The translations under genes were made by a program, and so were the position numbers. Positions 1-6,231 of a DNA stretch of 64,000 bases are shown piece after piece (the stretch's first letter is position 1; each line of letters starts with the position of its first letter). Origin of the DNA: Alphaproteobacteria bacterium. GTDB lineage: Bacteria > Pseudomonadota > Alphaproteobacteria > Micavibrionales > Micavibrionaceae. The stretch covers positions 248,001 to 312,000 of the forward strand of contig JAUIIA010000003.1 in the NCBI GenBank assembly GCA_030432025.1, written 5' to 3'. The notes below the pieces were generated by a model. That model saw only the letters and a list, made by a program, of their open reading frames with translations, did not search any database and had not been told where the DNA came from.

Positions 1-436
1 GCTGCACGATAATCCCGCCACCCAGATGGATGGCCGTCGGGTCGGCCGCCAGAATGTCATTGACTTGTGTAGTTAGAAGGGTGGTTTCATCATTAATGAT
101 CTCCGGCGGGTTACCGGCAATGAAATCATCGCGAACGTTTTCTACAAAAGCTTCGGCCTGATCGATGATTCGCGCCGTTGCACGCAAACCTTCACTGGCC
201 AATTCAACGGTACGAATACTCTGGTTGATGCCGTCGAGAAGACGGCTCAAATCTGCTGCACGGTTTTGCAGGGAAGCTGAAGCAAAGAAGTTCTGGGGGT
301 CGTCAATCGCGCTGTTTACGCGTAATCCGGTGGCAAGTTTCAGTTGGACATCACCAAGGGTTCGTGCAGTTGCCTGCAACGCTGTCACCTGCCGCGAAAG
401 CGACGGTGGGAGTATACTACCCGTAATGTCGACCAT
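1..436 (-). CDS. Flagellin N-terminal-domain protein, truncated by the window edge
   Basis: The minus-strand frame is open from ATG at 436 to base 1, giving 145 codons with no stop. The translation has the flagellin N-terminal helical signature: a Leu-rich coiled-coil lead, then 'LATGLRVNSAIDDPQNFFA' and 'INQSIRTVELASEGL', matching the 'LSSGLRINSAKDD...' and 'ANDGISIAQTTEGAL' blocks of flagellins. A purine-rich site (AGAAGGA) lies about 6 nt before the ATG. Family knowledge: this helix packs in the filament core. The part after about residue 100 ('VENVRDDFIAGNPPEII...') does not look like classical flagellin, so this may be a flagellin-like or hook-associated variant with a different central domain. 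The C-terminus is outside the window. No flagellar assembly genes are visible nearby, apart from a FlgO-like lipoprotein downstream on the other strand. Confidence 0.75.
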   Translation of the reverse strand, partial: MVDITGSILPPSLSRQVTALQATARTLGDVQLKLATGLRVNSAIDDPQNFFASASLQNRAADLSRLLDGINQSIRTVELASEGLRATARIIDQAEAFVENVRDDFIAGNPPEIINDETTLLTTQVNDILAADPTAIHLGGGIIVQ

Positions 437-555
437 GCAGAATCCTTCTACAATCGTTACGTATTCTACGCTTCTAACCCTCTATTATGAAGAAAATTGA
501 TTAGGAAAGGGCTAATAATCGGCAAAATATCCTGTGGTTATTTATTCGCCAGATA

Positions 556-584
556 TTGCCAAAATGGGTTTTTTAGATGAGAAT
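556..584 (+). promoter_or_regulatory. Candidate sigma-70 promoter overlapping a Fur-like box
   Basis: TTGCCA (556-561), a 17-nt spacer and GAGAAT (579-584) resemble -35 and -10 elements. The -10 lies inside the Fur-box-like sequence, so a bound repressor would block RNA polymerase. This is inferred from sequence only. Confidence 0.4.
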
Positions 585-597
585 GATTATCACTAAC
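579..597 (+). promoter_or_regulatory. Fur-box-like operator
   Basis: GAGAATGATTATCACTAAC matches the classical 19-bp Fur consensus (GATAATGATAATCATTATC) at 15 of 19 positions by direct comparison. It lies 37 bp before the ATG of the small gene at 635 and about 140 bp from the divergent flagellin-like gene. Fur with Fe(II) represses iron-uptake and iron-sparing genes. Some alphaproteobacteria instead use Irr/RirA, so the cognate regulator is not certain. Confidence 0.55.
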
Positions 598-634
598 AAC
601 TGTGTTAACCATCTTTGAGCGAAAGGGGCGTTCA

Positions 635-844
635 ATGCTTTCAGACTTTTTAACCTTGGAAATCTATTTCGGATCCGAACAGTCAGCCGTGTATTTCGAG
701 GATCTGGCCAAACGATATGGCACCAACCGCGTGCAAAAAGCACTGGAGAAGGGCGATCTGCAATGTTCGAAATCCTGTGCCGGTGACAAATTGTTGATGT
801 GGCTATCCAATCAGGGGCGTAGCAAGGCGCTCACAACCGCATAA
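635..844 (+). CDS. Small conserved-looking protein of unknown function, possibly iron-regulated
   Basis: This 69-residue protein is not recognised. I chose ATG 635 over the in-frame GTG at 602 because AAAGGGG lies 6 nt before it and because the longer form would run into the operator region. The protein is mostly helical by composition ('AVYFEDLAKRYGTNRVQKALEKGDL'). It ends with a Cys pair in 'CSKSC', followed by a helix and a polar tail. There is no signal peptide or membrane segment, so it is probably cytoplasmic. The Fur-like site upstream suggests expression under iron limitation. The Cys pair could bind metal or form a disulfide, but two cysteines alone are weak evidence. Confidence 0.6.
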   Translation: MLSDFLTLEIYFGSEQSAVYFEDLAKRYGTNRVQKALEKGDLQCSKSCAGDKLLMWLSNQGRSKALTTA

Positions 845-970
845 AACCCTGACCGTTCCGGTCTTCTCGAAAAGCTCTATACGCTTCAATCCAGACTTGG
901 TATATTTACTCAGGAATTGTTCATGCCTGACGACAGGCAAACCCCAGATATCATCTTTGGAAGGATTTTC

Positions 971-1660
971 ATGCGTCATCTTCTTTTACTATCATCGTGC
1001 GTTTTCATGGTTGCGGCGTGCAAACCGATGTGGGACCCGACATTCGTTCCTTCCGGATACACTTACCATCACAACAAGTATAATTCGCCGAGCGGCAAGC
1101 ATGTCGAGCCGATTGGCTATGAATACAGCGCGGAAAAACACGAGCGCGTTATGCGCAAATGGAGAGACGCGGTCAGCGATCTGGTCCTTCGCGCCGAAGC
1201 ACACGGCATGCAGCCGATGGGCCCCGTAGCGTTAAGCACCGATCTGGAGCCAAGCGCATTTCAGGGCGCTTACGCGTATGTTCTGGGCAAGGAACTGATG
1301 GAAGCAGGCTATATGATCACGACTGATGCCGATCAGGATGGTGTAACGACATTGTACTACTCCGCATATGATCCCGAGCTGGGCGAAGATGTGGTGTATC
1401 AGGATCTGTATAATGATGATCCCGAATATTATAACGCGGACAACACATATTCGCCCGAGAGCAAGCCGCTTGAACTGGTTTTAGGCTTCAAGGGCGATGA
1501 TGTTCTCGACCACCGTGTCTCCGCTGTTCATAATATCCCGCTATATGATTATACCCCTGCAGGATATGCCAAGCCGCATGCCCGCCCGAAGAACGCTGTT
1601 CCGGGTGAGCGCGAGCCCGAAGATTTTGCCGAAAGCATGCCTGATGGCTTCAACGAATAA
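971..1660 (+). CDS. Putative outer-membrane lipoprotein, unknown function
   Basis: The 229-residue product begins with a signal peptide and lipobox (MRHLLLLSSCVFMVAAC), with the lipidated Cys at about residue 16. I chose ATG 971 over an in-frame ATG at 917 because GGAAGGA precedes it and the signal peptide starts there. The mature part is rich in Tyr, Asp and Glu, with a helical block 'RVMRKWRDAVSDLVLRAEA' and a Tyr-rich central stretch around 130-160. No family was recognised. The gene overlaps the next lipoprotein gene by 17 bp, so the two are probably co-expressed and may act together at the envelope. Confidence 0.7.
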   Translation: MRHLLLLSSCVFMVAACKPMWDPTFVPSGYTYHHNKYNSPSGKHVEPIGYEYSAEKHERVMRKWRDAVSDLVLRAEAHGMQPMGPVALSTDLEPSAFQGAYAYVLGKELMEAGYMITTDADQDGVTTLYYSAYDPELGEDVVYQDLYNDDPEYYNADNTYSPESKPLELVLGFKGDDVLDHRVSAVHNIPLYDYTPAGYAKPHARPKNAVPGEREPEDFAESMPDGFNE

Positions 1661-2237
1661 GCCTTTTTCAAAACTATTATTATTGTCTGCCTGCGTTTTG
1701 GCGGGTGCGAACCTGACCGCTTGCGGTCCCGCCGTTCTTGGTGGCACGGCACTGGGTGCCGCGGGTATGGGCGCGTTCGATCGTGATGAGACTGTACTGC
1801 TTGAGAAAAATTATGCTGCTGCCGATTACCTGATCCAACAGGCGGATGCATTTATGAACCGCCGTTATGATTTGATCATTGTCGAACCTCTGACCGATAC
1901 AACGCAGCCACTGGCCTCTCCTGATATCAATCGTCGTATCCCCGAGCAAATCGGCGTACGCCTGTCACAGCTTGGTTACCGCATGGATTTATCCAAGGTC
2001 GCAGGGTCGGTTGAGACCAATTACCTCAAGCCGACAATCACCAAGGGCGAAACACCTGACTTTATATTGTCCGGTAACTCGACACGCCGCGGTGGAGAAA
2101 TGGATGTCAGCTTGCGCATTGTTGATATCAAGGAACAGCGCGTTGTGGCGGCCTTTGATTATATTATCGAGATCAACAGCCGTGATCTTCGCGAAAGCGC
2201 GAAGCCTAAGCCCAAAATCATGCGCTTGGAAAACTAG
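1644..2237 (+). CDS. FlgO-like lipoprotein
   Basis: ATG 1644 lies inside the end of the preceding gene and gives a 197-residue protein with a lipoprotein signal ending in 'GANLTAC'. After 'GGTALGAAGMGAF' comes a FlgO-type domain: 'AADYLIQQADAFM', then 'IIVEPLTD', then 'IPEQIGVRLSQLGYRMDL', ending with strands like 'EMDVSLRIVDIKEQRVVAAFDYII'. FlgO proteins are outer-membrane lipoproteins needed for motility in Vibrio; related domains occur in other envelope assemblies. A flagellin-like gene stands at the window's left edge, which fits a surface-appendage role. The family call rests on the pattern of strands and helices, so function is tentative. A longer in-frame reading from 1497 would lose the signal peptide. 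Confidence 0.55.
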   Translation: MASTNKPFSKLLLLSACVLAGANLTACGPAVLGGTALGAAGMGAFDRDETVLLEKNYAAADYLIQQADAFMNRRYDLIIVEPLTDTTQPLASPDINRRIPEQIGVRLSQLGYRMDLSKVAGSVETNYLKPTITKGETPDFILSGNSTRRGGEMDVSLRIVDIKEQRVVAAFDYIIEINSRDLRESAKPKPKIMRLEN

Positions 2238-2269
2238 ATCAGCAAAAATTGAATTGTTCTGCGTCTGCC

Positions 2270-3025
2270 TTACCGGACGAGCAAGACATGGTAGAAATGG
2301 TTGTTTCCGTCCTGACTACATTGCACACATGCTTGCGGTGCGGGGTAGGGAACAGTCGGTGAATAGGCGGTATCCTGTTCGAACGTGCTCGGCTCCATCG
2401 TATTCGGTGAGGTGTTAAAGGCCCCGACGAAACGTCCCAGATCCCCCATAGCAACACAAGAGCCGGCACCATCACCGGCACCGTTGCCGGATGCGAGGCC
2501 TGTTCCTGTATCTTGTGGGCTGAGGGTTTGGTTATTCAGCGCATTCACGCGGTCGCAAAATTCTTGCGAAACATTCGGCAACACGGCGACTAACTCTGCG
2601 CGCCCGGTTCCCATACCGGGCACATGCGTGCCGCCGAAAAATTCCCATGGGCTACCGTCATTGACGCCGTCTGGCGGATCACGGTAAAGCGCCGCGCCGC
2701 CGTCCTTAGCGAAAATCTGGTCACGCGTATCAGTGTCGGCGGTCAGGTCACCATATTCGGTTGGTGCATCGGGATGTGCAAAGCGCAAGGCACTCTCACT
2801 CTGTCCGCTCTCCATAATATAATTCACGGCGCGCTCCAGTTCCGATGCGTAGCGCTGTGCTTCGGAAACACGGATGATCACGGTTTCCTTGTCGATATTA
2901 TTGCCGTCTGAACGTCCCGTAAATTGAATAGCGGCCGTTAGAAGGCCGATCAAAAAGATCGCAATCAGGATAATGAACAACACATTTCCGGATTGTTGTG
3001 AATGAAGGGGGGCTGGATTGTCCAT
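2270..3025 (-). CDS. Pseudopilin-like secreted protein, paralogue A
   Basis: This 251-residue protein begins with a short polar leader, then 'SGNVLFIILIAIFLIGLLTAA', a single hydrophobic helix like a type IV pilin/pseudopilin N-terminus but without the usual Glu5. The periplasmic part has a helix (about 35-70), a Gly/Ser/Pro-rich middle, Cys residues, and ends in 'HFYHVLLVR'. The gene at 8568-9353 has the same leader-helix motif and ends in 'VFYQVLLAR', so the two are diverged paralogues. The start at 3025 is 8 bp after the stop of the carboxypeptidase gene, so they are probably translated from one mRNA. No secretion ATPase, platform protein or prepilin peptidase lies in the window. Pilin-like is an inference from the N-terminus. 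Confidence 0.6.
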   Translation of the reverse strand: MDNPAPLHSQQSGNVLFIILIAIFLIGLLTAAIQFTGRSDGNNIDKETVIIRVSEAQRYASELERAVNYIMESGQSESALRFAHPDAPTEYGDLTADTDTRDQIFAKDGGAALYRDPPDGVNDGSPWEFFGGTHVPGMGTGRAELVAVLPNVSQEFCDRVNALNNQTLSPQDTGTGLASGNGAGDGAGSCVAMGDLGRFVGAFNTSPNTMEPSTFEQDTAYSPTVPYPAPQACVQCSQDGNNHFYHVLLVR

Positions 3026-3032
3026 GGCGAGC

Positions 3033-4388
3033 CTAGTTTTGTGGCGCGACGGGCAGGCAATCACGGATGAAGTTGCATGCATCCAAGGCTTCATCTTTGG
3101 TAAAGCCTGTCAAGCGACCGCGATATAGCCAGCCGTCTGTGGTTTTCAGCGGGGCGATTATCGGTTGCGCTTTGGAATAGGGCGATGGCAACTTACTTAA
3201 AACGTCTCTGATCGCTTTGTCTGAAGATGCTCTGCTTTTAAAGGCACCGATCTGAACCGACCATGGCGCGTTGCGCTTGATGGAAACGGGTTCGTATCTG
3301 GCCGAGATCAGCTTTGGCTGAACGCCCGCCGGTGTCGGGTCGTTGGTATGTGCGGCGATGGCGAGCAAGCCGGCTTCAATTCGTTTCGAGCTTGACGGGT
3401 CAAGGTCACCCTGTCCGATCAGCCTTTCAAAACCGGCTTTGAGGGCAGGATTATACTGTGCCAGTGTCTGCGCATATGCGGGCTTGCGCTGTGGCAATGG
3501 CGGAACAGGCTTGGCAATACGGATATTCTTAATCTTGGCAAAGCCTTCATCCAGAATATCTTTCATATGCGCGTTACGGGACTTTGAACTGCGTCCACCG
3601 AAGACAACACCGATGATGCGTTTTTCACCGCGTACGGCCGATGCGATCAGATTAAAGCCTGACGCGTTTATATATCCGGTTTTCATGCCGTCCATACCGG
3701 CATATGTATCCATCAGACGGTTATGGTTGCGGTATGTCTTTCCGGCATAGGTGAAATTCTTGCGCGAGAAATAGCGGTAGTAATTCGGGTAAACATTAAT
3801 AACGTAACGCCCCATCTTCGCCATATCGCGGGCAGTTGTGACCTGATTCGGGTCATGCAGCCCGGAAGCATTTTTAAAAGTCGTACGGCTCATACCGATT
3901 GCACGGGCTTTGGCAGTCATGCGCTGGGCAAAATTCCGTTCCGACCCTGCGTGATGTTCGGCTAAGGCAACGGCGACATCGTTCGCAGATTTGGTGACCA
4001 GAGCATAGATCGCATCTTGTACACGAATGCTGGAACCGGGTTTCAGGCCTAATTTACTGGGGACCATGCTCGCCGCGTGATTGGATATACGAATGCGGTC
4101 TTTAAGGTCTAGTTTGCCGCTTTCCAATGCTTCAAATGTCAGCAAAAGCGTCATGACTTTGGTTAAAGAGGCAGGGTGCAGGCGCTTGTTAGCGTAACGC
4201 TGCCTGAGAATCAGGCCCGTATCGGCATCCATAACGATCGAGGCATATTTTGGATTTTCCTTGGCCTGTGCGGGCTTTGGCACAGAGGCACCCCAGGAAA
4301 AGACAATCATCACGCATACACACAAAACCGACTTAATAACAGCTTGAAAAAAGGGCATTAATCTCTGTTTGTTTGTGTGTTTTATCAT
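3033..4388 (-). CDS. D-alanyl-D-alanine carboxypeptidase (S11, PBP5 type) with SPOR domain
   Basis: The 451-residue protein removes the terminal D-Ala from peptidoglycan stem peptides in the periplasm. The signal peptide is at about 11-42. The three penicillin-binding motifs are present: SLTK (Ser74, Lys77), SAN (134-136) and KTG (236-238). The C-terminal 80 residues ('WSVQIGAFKSRASSDKAI...GRLTGF') form a SPOR domain, which in known proteins binds denuded septal glycan and places the enzyme at the division site. A TTG three codons upstream is possible, but ATG 4388 has a GAG 5 nt before it. The pseudopilin-like gene follows after 7 bp. Length is normal for alphaproteobacterial dacA-SPOR proteins. 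Confidence 0.92.
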   Translation of the reverse strand: MIKHTNKQRLMPFFQAVIKSVLCVCVMIVFSWGASVPKPAQAKENPKYASIVMDADTGLILRQRYANKRLHPASLTKVMTLLLTFEALESGKLDLKDRIRISNHAASMVPSKLGLKPGSSIRVQDAIYALVTKSANDVAVALAEHHAGSERNFAQRMTAKARAIGMSRTTFKNASGLHDPNQVTTARDMAKMGRYVINVYPNYYRYFSRKNFTYAGKTYRNHNRLMDTYAGMDGMKTGYINASGFNLIASAVRGEKRIIGVVFGGRSSKSRNAHMKDILDEGFAKIKNIRIAKPVPPLPQRKPAYAQTLAQYNPALKAGFERLIGQGDLDPSSSKRIEAGLLAIAAHTNDPTPAGVQPKLISARYEPVSIKRNAPWSVQIGAFKSRASSDKAIRDVLSKLPSPYSKAQPIIAPLKTTDGWLYRGRLTGFTKDEALDACNFIRDCLPVAPQN

Positions 4389-4566
4389 GTCTCGCAATCT
4401 AAAAAAGATGTCCCGGAGAGTAAAAAATATAGGACTAGAATGCAGTGAGTGAAGCTATTTGCTTGTCACCACGATACCTTTTTAAGAATAATATTTTTTT
4501 TTGCCTCTGTCCAATAGGTTTATGGGTTATTCACCGTAAAACTCTTGTAAAACCGCGGGTTACCGA

Positions 4567-4584
4567 TTTGTGCAGTGCAGCAAA
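4567..4584 (+). promoter_or_regulatory. PhaR-like operator, site 1
   Basis: TTTGTGCAGTGCAGCAAA is an imperfect palindrome with overlapping TGC/GCA blocks, lying just before the -35 of the phasin promoter. PhaR repressors of Paracoccus and Rhodobacter bind TGC-rich sequences upstream of phaP. The core TGCAGTGCA recurs exactly at 4630-4638. Inference from sequence. Confidence 0.55.
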
Positions 4585-4590
4585 AAAATG

Positions 4591-4619
4591 TTGACAAGGA
4601 CGCGTACAGTTGATAGTGT
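4591..4619 (+). promoter_or_regulatory. Phasin gene promoter
   Basis: A perfect TTGACA (4591-4596), a 17-nt spacer and TAGTGT (4614-4619) preceded by an extended TG (4611-4612). The predicted start is near 4626, about 70 nt before the ATG. It lies between the two TGC-rich operator-like sites. Confidence 0.6.
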
Positions 4620-4628
4620 AGGGATATA

Positions 4629-4642
4629 TTGCAGTGCACAAA
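4629..4642 (+). promoter_or_regulatory. PhaR-like operator, site 2
   Basis: TTGCAGTGCACAAA repeats the TGCAGTGCA core of site 1 59 bp further on, just after the -10 element. The two sites bracket the promoter, as expected for repression by occlusion. Inference from sequence. Confidence 0.55.
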
Positions 4643-4697
4643 TTATACATAATTTCGATGTATTAACGTACTGGTTTGATTTTAAGAGGATATTTTC

Positions 4698-5621
4698 ATG
4701 GCTGATACAAAACAGACTGAAGCTTCAAAGGCAGCGAATAACAACGACGCCCAAAAGAAACCGCTGCAAAAGAAAATTATTAAACGCCCGGCGACAGCAC
4801 CAAAGGCCGCCGCAGCGTCTTCTCCGGAAGCAAAATCGGAGGCAAAAATGGCCCCTAAGGCGCCAGCAAAGAAAACAGCCGCCAAAAAATCGGCCGCTAA
4901 GAAAACGGTGAAGAAAAAAACAGCACCGAAAAAGACAACAACAACGAAAGCGAAGAAAACAGTGTCCAAAAAGACAACTGCTAAAAAGACAACTGCTAAA
5001 AAGACAACAGCGAAGAAGGCTACTCCGAAGAAAACTGCGGCCAAGAAGACAACAGTCAAGAAAGCCGCAACCAAGAAGTCTGTCGCTAAAAAGACACCAC
5101 CTAAAAAGGTGGCAAAGAAAAAAGCACCTGTGAAAAAGGCTGCGCCAAAAAAAGCCGCTAAAACGGCACCAAAGTCCGCGACGAAAATTGCGGCAAATAC
5201 TTCAATCTTTAATGTACAACCCCAAATCTTGGAGATCGTAAAAATGACTAAAGCACCATTCCAATTTGACCAACTCGCACAAGAAGCTACAGAAGCTGGC
5301 CGCGAAGGTTTCGAAGCATTCGTTAAATCCGGCACAATCTTTGCCAAGGGTTTTGAAGACCTGATCAAAACAGCCGCAAACCTGTCTCAGGACGCTGCTG
5401 AAAAGCAGGCTGAATTCGCTAAGCAACTGATGTCTTCTAAAACTCTGAACGAGTTCGCGGAAACACAGAACAAAATTGCACAAGCAAACTTCGACCAGTT
5501 CATGTCCGGCGCGACAAAGCTTTCTGAAATGAGCGTAAAAGTTCTGAGCGAAGGCAGCGAGCCAATCAACGCACAGCTGAACAAGACAATGCAAAAAGCC
5601 AACAAAGCGATGGCTGCTTAA
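4698..5621 (+). CDS. Phasin with histone-H1-like Lys/Ala N-terminal region
   Basis: This 307-residue protein has two parts. Residues 1-170 are made of KKTAAKK / KKTTAKK repeats like histone H1 tails, expected to bind DNA or polyanions. Residues 183-307 are a phasin domain of amphipathic helices ('FQFDQLAQEATEAGREGFEAF', 'AAEKQAEFAKQLM', 'AQANFDQFMSGATKLSEMSVK') that coats polyhydroxyalkanoate granules. An internal ATG at 5244 begins 'MTKAPFQFDQLA', typical of stand-alone phasins, with GGAG 9 nt before it, so a short form may also be made. Known parallels are PhaF (phasin plus C-terminal KPAA tail) and PhaM, which tie granules to the nucleoid; here the tail is N-terminal. A promoter with TGC-rich operator-like sites precedes it and a strong terminator follows. 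Confidence 0.85.
   Translation: MADTKQTEASKAANNNDAQKKPLQKKIIKRPATAPKAAAASSPEAKSEAKMAPKAPAKKTAAKKSAAKKTVKKKTAPKKTTTTKAKKTVSKKTTAKKTTAKKTTAKKATPKKTAAKKTTVKKAATKKSVAKKTPPKKVAKKKAPVKKAAPKKAAKTAPKSATKIAANTSIFNVQPQILEIVKMTKAPFQFDQLAQEATEAGREGFEAFVKSGTIFAKGFEDLIKTAANLSQDAAEKQAEFAKQLMSSKTLNEFAETQNKIAQANFDQFMSGATKLSEMSVKVLSEGSEPINAQLNKTMQKANKAMAA
4968..5012 (+). repeat. Tandem 15-bp repeat in the phasin tail coding region
   Basis: AAAAAGACAACTGCT occurs twice in tandem (4968-4982, 4983-4997), with a third copy at 4998-5012 differing at two bases. It encodes K-K-T-T-A units. Such repeats can change copy number by slippage, and 15-bp units would keep the frame. Confidence 0.8.
5244..5621 (+). other. 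Possible internal translation start: short phasin form
   Basis: ATG 5244 is in frame with the long gene, has GGAG at 5231-5234, and would give a 125-residue phasin without the basic region, close to the usual PhaP length. This is an alternative product of the same gene, not a second locus. Confidence 0.45.
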
Positions 5622-5647
5622 TTCAGCATTTATAATTCATGATCAAG

Positions 5648-5672
5648 CCCGGCGGTTTTCGTCGGGTTTTTT
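5648..5672 (+). terminator. Rho-independent terminator after the phasin gene
   Basis: CCCGGCG - GTTTT - CGTCGGG followed by TTTTTT: a 7-bp stem with one G-T pair, a 5-nt loop and a T-run, 26 bp after the stop codon. Confidence 0.85.
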
Positions 5673-5747
5673 CTTGCCTCGATTCTGGACGAATCCATAA
5701 AGCCGCCCTATTCTTAGTTATGAATTTTATGATAAAATGAAAGCATC

Positions 5748-6161
5748 ATGACAAAGACACGCAATGAGTTTGAACGCACGGATGTGCCGCGCTTGGATGA
5801 TCCCCCTGAATATGACGATATGGGCGACGGCGCGGATAACGATGCTGGTGGTGACCAGCAAGCGGACGAAGATACAGGCTTGATGCTGAAGACACGGCCG
5901 AAAACGAAAAAGCCGGCCATGTATAAAGTCCTGCTCCTGAACGACGATTACACACCGATGGAATTCGTGGTCCATGTGCTCGAACGTTTCTTTTCCAAAA
6001 ACCGTCAGGAAGCGACCGACATCATGTTACATGTCCACCGTCGCGGCGTCGGTATCTGCGGGGTCTTCACCTACGAAATCGCCGAAACCAAGGTCGCCCA
6101 AGTCATGGATTTCGCTCGCGCCAACGAACAACCGCTCCAATGCACGATGGAGAAGGAATAG
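5748..6161 (+). CDS. clpS: ATP-dependent Clp protease adaptor ClpS
   Basis: This 137-residue protein delivers N-degron substrates (those with bulky N-terminal residues) to ClpAP. The core (about residues 55-135) shows family features: '[24 protein letters not shown]' with the Asn-Asp pair that binds the N-terminal amine, '[24 protein letters not shown]', and an acidic end. Residues 1-50 form an acidic, probably disordered extension; flexible N-termini of ClpS are threaded into ClpA. It stands 70 bp before clpA on the same strand, the usual pairing. Aat, which makes the N-degrons, is encoded 6 kb downstream. Confidence 0.95.
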   Translation: MTKTRNEFERTDVPRLDDPPEYDDMGDGADNDAGGDQQADEDTGLMLKTRPKTKKPAMYKVLLLNDDYTPMEFVVHVLERFFSKNRQEATDIMLHVHRRGVGICGVFTYEIAETKVAQVMDFARANEQPLQCTMEKE

Positions 6162-6231
6162 CGTCTAGCATCTGGTTCTTGGGGTCCGAATGGACTATAT
6201 TATAAGAAGAACCTTTTACTGCGGATAGACA

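Larger units (their letters stand above)
4389..4697. other. 309-bp divergent intergenic region between the carboxypeptidase and phasin genes
   Basis: This AT-rich spacer contains T- and A-tracts (around 4490-4500) and no ORF with coding character. The right third holds the phasin promoter and two TGC-rich repeats. A weaker related sequence (ATGCAGTGAG) sits near 4439-4448. I found no tRNA or other structured RNA in it. Confidence 0.6.

Noticed and set aside
165-500. A 111-codon plus-strand frame near the left edge
   Set aside because: The minus strand there encodes a flagellin N-terminal domain; the plus frame is its shadow.
4682-5368. A 228-codon minus-strand frame rich in Phe, Ala and Val opposite the phasin gene
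   Set aside because: It is the antisense reading of Lys/Ala repeats (AAG/GCN give CTT/NGC), without ribosome site or plausible fold.
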